A stretch of 17,638 nucleotides of DNA from an uncultured Adlercreutzia sp. (GTDB taxonomy: Bacteria; Actinomycetota; Coriobacteriia; Coriobacteriales; Eggerthellaceae). Every line of letters starts with the position of its first letter. Positions within the stretch are counted from its first letter, which is position 1. Shown here piece after piece: positions 15,266 to 17,638 of this stretch. Location of the stretch: the NCBI GenBank assembly GCA_910589165.1, contig CAJUSP010000029.1, positions 1 to 17,638 of the forward strand, written 5' to 3'. The notes under the pieces were generated by a model. It worked only from the letters and a program-made list of their open reading frames with translations, had not been told where the DNA came from and ran no database searches. The position numbers and the translations under genes are program-made.

Positions 15266-16543
15266 ATGATAGAGCCTTCGCGCGCCGCCCTCATCCTCAT
15301 CGATATGCAGGAGGGCTTCATCGACCCTGCCTCTCCCCTGTGCATTGCCGGCGCCGCTGCCACGGTACCCGCCTGCGCCCGGGCCCTCGAGGGCGCACGA
15401 GCCCACGGCATGGCCGTTGTGCACGTGCGCCGCCAGTACGCCGCCGATGGCAGCGACGTGGAGGCCGTGCGCTGGGAAGCGTGGGCCGAGGGTGGGCGAC
15501 CCCTGTCTACCGCATGGCCCGAGAGCCTCGCCTGCCCTGACGAGCTGGCTCCCCTTCCCGGCGAACCCGTGATCTTCAAGCCCAGCTTCTCGGCCTTCTT
15601 CGGCACCGAGCTGGCGGCACTTCTGCGTCAGAAGGGCATCACCACCGTGGTGCTGGCCGGCACCACCACCCCCAACTGCGTGCGCTCCACCGCCTACGAC
15701 GGGCTGTCGCTCGGCTTCAACGTGGCTGTTGTGCGCGATGCCACCTCGTCGCGCACGCCCGAGGTCCAGGAGGCCAACCTGGCCGATATGGAGTTCATCG
15801 GGGTGTCGCTCATCCACGCCGACGAGCTGGCCTCGAGCGGCCTCGAATACGTGCGCGACACCGAGGGGGAGGTAGCACGAGCCGTGGCGCTGGAACGCAA
15901 GATGGCCGGCGAAGAGGACGGCGCAACGGAAGTGGCGGCCGACCCGGTGCCCCACCTCGACTCTATCGAGACGGTGTCCACCGGCTGGATCAACAAGTAC
16001 CTGCTGCACTACACCACCGTCGACGGCAAGCCCTACTCCTACGAGGCCGCTTCGCGCAAGGGGCCCGAGGCTTTTGCCGCTCAGCTCGCCCATCTAGGCG
16101 CCGGCGAGGCGCCGCGCACCGACGCCGTGGGCATGGTGCCCATCCTCCCCGACGGCTCCATCCTGCTCATTCGCGAGTTCCGTTACCCGCTGAATTCGTG
16201 GTGCATCTCCTTCCCCGCCGGACTCATCGATAGGGGCGAGTCGCTACGGGAAGCCGTGGCCCGCGAGCTGGCCGAGGAGACGGGCTATCGCCTGCGCGAG
16301 GACATGGGCGAAGAGGCCGTGCGCATGCTGCCGCAGACCGGCTTCTCGTCGACGGGCATGTCGGAAGAGAGCGTGCAGGTGGTGTATGCCTTCGTGGAGC
16401 CGGGCGGCAAGGCGCGGCCCGAGGACGCCGAACTCATCCGCCCCTTCATCCTCAAGCGCAGCGAGATCCGCCCCTTCCTAGAAAGCAACCGCACCCCCAT
16501 CGGCACCCGCGCCCAGCTCATCCTGGAATCCCTGGCGCTGTAG
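15266..16543 (+). CDS. Fusion: isochorismatase-like cysteine hydrolase + ADP-ribose pyrophosphatase-like Nudix hydrolase, 425 aa
   Basis: Two complete enzymes lie in one frame. Residues 5-195 are an isochorismatase-like (nicotinamidase superfamily) cysteine hydrolase with the D-K-C triad: D13 (LIDMQEGF), K105 (IFKPSFSAFFGT) and C138 (GTTTPNCVRSTAYDG). The DxHP metal motif of true nicotinamidases is not seen, so the substrate is open. After an acidic linker (about 196-235), residues 236-425 form a Nudix domain. It has IREFRYPLNSWCISFPAG (303-319), the full Nudix box from G319 to Y341 (E325, R333, E334, E337, E338, G340) and a downstream GMSEESV segment as in ADP-ribose pyrophosphatases. Both families act on small cytoplasmic metabolites, and ADP-ribose and nicotinamide are the two products of NAD cleavage. 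A shared role in NAD salvage is inference. ATG 15266 has GGGAGA upstream. It is the only plus-strand gene in the window. Confidence 0.9.
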   Translation: MIEPSRAALILIDMQEGFIDPASPLCIAGAAATVPACARALEGARAHGMAVVHVRRQYAADGSDVEAVRWEAWAEGGRPLSTAWPESLACPDELAPLPGEPVIFKPSFSAFFGTELAALLRQKGITTVVLAGTTTPNCVRSTAYDGLSLGFNVAVVRDATSSRTPEVQEANLADMEFIGVSLIHADELASSGLEYVRDTEGEVARAVALERKMAGEEDGATEVAADPVPHLDSIETVSTGWINKYLLHYTTVDGKPYSYEAASRKGPEAFAAQLAHLGAGEAPRTDAVGMVPILPDGSILLIREFRYPLNSWCISFPAGLIDRGESLREAVARELAEETGYRLREDMGEEAVRMLPQTGFSSTGMSEESVQVVYAFVEPGGKARPEDAELIRPFILKRSEIRPFLESNRTPIGTRAQLILESLAL

Positions 16544-16546
16544 CCC

Positions 16547-17488
16547 TTAGGAAAAAAGCGGCGTGGAGAAGTAGCGCTCGCCGGTGTCGGGGGCCAGGGT
16601 GACCACGGTTTTGCCCGGGCCCAGCTTGCGCGCGAGTTGCAGGGCGCAGGCCACGTTGGTACCCGAGGAGATGCCGCAGAAGATCCCCTCCTCGCTCGCC
16701 AGGCGGCGGGCGACGTCGAGGGCCTCGTCGTCGGTGACTACCACGATCTCGTCGATCAGCTCGGTGTCCATGATGGCGGGCAGGATGCCGTCGCCGATGC
16801 CCATCTGCACATGGGTGCCGATGGCGCCGCCGGACAAGAGCGCCGCGTGCTCGGGCTCGGCGGCCCAAATCTGCACGTCGGGGTTGAGGCGGCGCAGCTC
16901 GCTTCCGATGCCCGTAATGGTGCCTCCCGTGCCGAAGCCGGAGCAGAAGCCGTCGATGACGAGCCCGGCCTCGTCCGCATCGGCGAGAATCTCGGCGGCG
17001 GTTCCACCCACATGGGCCGCCAGGTTGTCGCGGTTCACGAACTGCTGGGGCACGAAGATGCGCGGGTCCTCGGCGGCCAGCTTCTGCGCCAGGGCGATGC
17101 ACTCCTCGATGCAGGCCCCGATATCGCCCTCGTCGTGCACGAGGATCACCTCGGCCCCGTAGTGCTCCATGATCTTGCGGCGCTCCTCCGAGCAAGAGTC
17201 GGGCATGATGATGCGGGCCGCAAGCCCCTTCACCGCGCAGACAAGCGCCAGCCCCACCCCCTGGTTGCCACTCGTGGGCTCCACGACGATGGAATCGGGC
17301 CCCACCTCGCCGCGAGCCTCAGCCTCTTCGATCATCTTCAGCGCCGTGCGCGTCTTCACCGAGCCGCCCACGTTCACGCCCTCGAACTTCACGAACACCT
17401 GGGCATCGTCGGGCCCTGTCAGGCGATTCAGGCGCACAAGCGGGGTCGACCCTACGGCTTCCAGAACGTTTTCGCAGATCATTCGCAT
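16547..17488 (-). CDS. cysK: Cysteine synthase family PLP enzyme, 313 aa
   Basis: A fold-type II PLP enzyme that, as a cysteine synthase, would make L-cysteine from O-acetylserine and sulfide. Seen: VGSTPLVRLNRL (12-23), GGSVKTRTAL with the PLP-binding K45, TSGNQGVGLA (72-81), GFGTGGTITG (184-193, phosphate loop), GISSGTNVA and PDTGERYFST near the C-terminus. Several positions depart from classical CysK: GNQG instead of GNTG, FVNRDNLAAH instead of FxNPANPxxH, and HVGGTAAEI in place of TTGPEI. It is thus a divergent subfamily member, and an alternative beta-replacement substrate is possible. ATG 17488 is given; the second ATG at 17482 has better spacing from the AGGGG motif. No cysE or sulfur genes adjoin. 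It converges on the fusion gene with 3 bp between stops. Confidence 0.9.
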   Translation of the reverse strand: MRMICENVLEAVGSTPLVRLNRLTGPDDAQVFVKFEGVNVGGSVKTRTALKMIEEAEARGEVGPDSIVVEPTSGNQGVGLALVCAVKGLAARIIMPDSCSEERRKIMEHYGAEVILVHDEGDIGACIEECIALAQKLAAEDPRIFVPQQFVNRDNLAAHVGGTAAEILADADEAGLVIDGFCSGFGTGGTITGIGSELRRLNPDVQIWAAEPEHAALLSGGAIGTHVQMGIGDGILPAIMDTELIDEIVVVTDDEALDVARRLASEEGIFCGISSGTNVACALQLARKLGPGKTVVTLAPDTGERYFSTPLFS

Positions 17489-17520
17489 CCCCTAACCTTT
17501 GGGGTCATAATTTCTGAAGC

Positions 17521-17529
17521 ATTGTAGCA
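17521..17529 (-). promoter_or_regulatory. Extended -10 promoter of the cysteine synthase gene (TGCTACAAT)
   Basis: The minus strand reads TGC TACAAT, an extended -10 with 5 of 6 hexamer matches. The start is predicted near 17514 and the leader about 26 nt. It lies directly after the tRNA terminator, so the gene has independent transcription. No CCCC/GGGG pairing beyond a 4-bp stem over the ribosome site is visible, and no riboswitch was recognised. Confidence 0.5.
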
Positions 17530-17542
17530 TGGGGCCGAGCCC

Positions 17543-17575
17543 ATAAAAGAATCGCCGCCCCGAAGGACGGCGATT
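17543..17575 (-). terminator. Intrinsic terminator of the tRNA-Asp unit
   Basis: Minus-strand AATCGCCGTCC pairs with GGGCGGCGATT (11 bp, one G-U) around TTCG, followed by CTTTTAT. It begins 10 bp after the tRNA 3' CCA. Confidence 0.9.
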
Positions 17576-17585
17576 TCATTTCGAA

Positions 17586-17638
17586 TGGCGGGATGTACGA
17601 GACTCGAACTCGCGACCTCCGACGTGACAGGCCGGCGC
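17586..17638 (-). tRNA. tRNA-Asp (GTC), 3' part; 5' end outside window
   Basis: Fifty-three bases of the 3' side are visible. The anticodon stem CCGGC/GTCGG encloses loop CTGTCAC with anticodon GTC (Asp). The variable loop is followed by the T-arm GCGAG-TTCGAGT-CTCGT, the acceptor 3' strand ACATCCC, discriminator G and an encoded CCA. About 24 bases including the D-arm are beyond the right edge. The intrinsic terminator follows at once, so it is the last gene of its transcript. Confidence 0.93.

Noticed and set aside
15119..16093. Upstream extension of the SPFH frame to 630 codons, antisense to the fusion gene
   Set aside because: The real protein begins at 15118 with an RBS and a membrane segment; the extension lies opposite a well-supported coding sequence and has no domain signal.
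17489..17520. Riboswitch or T-box in front of the cysteine synthase gene
   Set aside because: The predicted leader is only about 26 nt, too short for either.

Overview
The window is a GC-rich stretch of bacterial chromosome made almost entirely of housekeeping genes. The strong GC bias, the Firmicutes-like dprA-trmFO-xerC order beside rplS-rnhB-yraN-comM, and the style of the proteins suggest an actinobacterium of the class Coriobacteriia, probably Eggerthellaceae. That placement is inference from gene content and codon style; no marker comparison was possible. All genes but one lie on the minus strand.

Layout, left to right. (1) The N-terminal 266 codons of glutamate dehydrogenase (gdhA), its promoter, and a 320-bp gap holding a 93-nt long-hairpin element. 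(2) A 242-residue membrane-anchored protein of unknown function. (3) A pair of inverted REP-like hairpins, then uvrA (nucleotide excision repair) with an operator-like palindrome inside its promoter. (4) A 12-TM MFS transporter. (5) A 32-codon membrane peptide with its own ribosome binding site and terminator; it is easily missed. (6) About 300 bp with a third REP-like hairpin and a second palindromic motif. (7) A genome-maintenance block on the minus strand, transcribed in the order rplS, rnhB, yraN, comM, dprA, trmFO, xerC. It covers ribosome assembly, RNA/DNA hybrid removal, DNA uptake and recombination, tRNA T54 methylation and site-specific recombination. A clear terminator separates rplS from rnhB, and overlaps or very short gaps join yraN-comM-dprA and trmFO-xerC. 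(8) An SPFH/stomatin-like membrane protein. (9) Divergent from it, the only plus-strand gene, a fusion of an isochorismatase-like cysteine hydrolase with an ADP-ribose-pyrophosphatase-like Nudix hydrolase. (10) A divergent cysteine synthase family enzyme converging on the fusion gene with 3 bp between stop codons. (11) The 3' part of a tRNA-Asp with its terminator at the right edge.

No prophage, CRISPR array, insertion sequence or defence island is visible. The items most worth a second look are the hydrolase-Nudix fusion, the 93-nt hairpin with strand-specific wobble pairs, the REP-like hairpins (GTAG foot, covarying stems), the 32-residue membrane peptide, and two genes whose -10 boxes sit so close to the start codon that leaderless mRNAs are likely.
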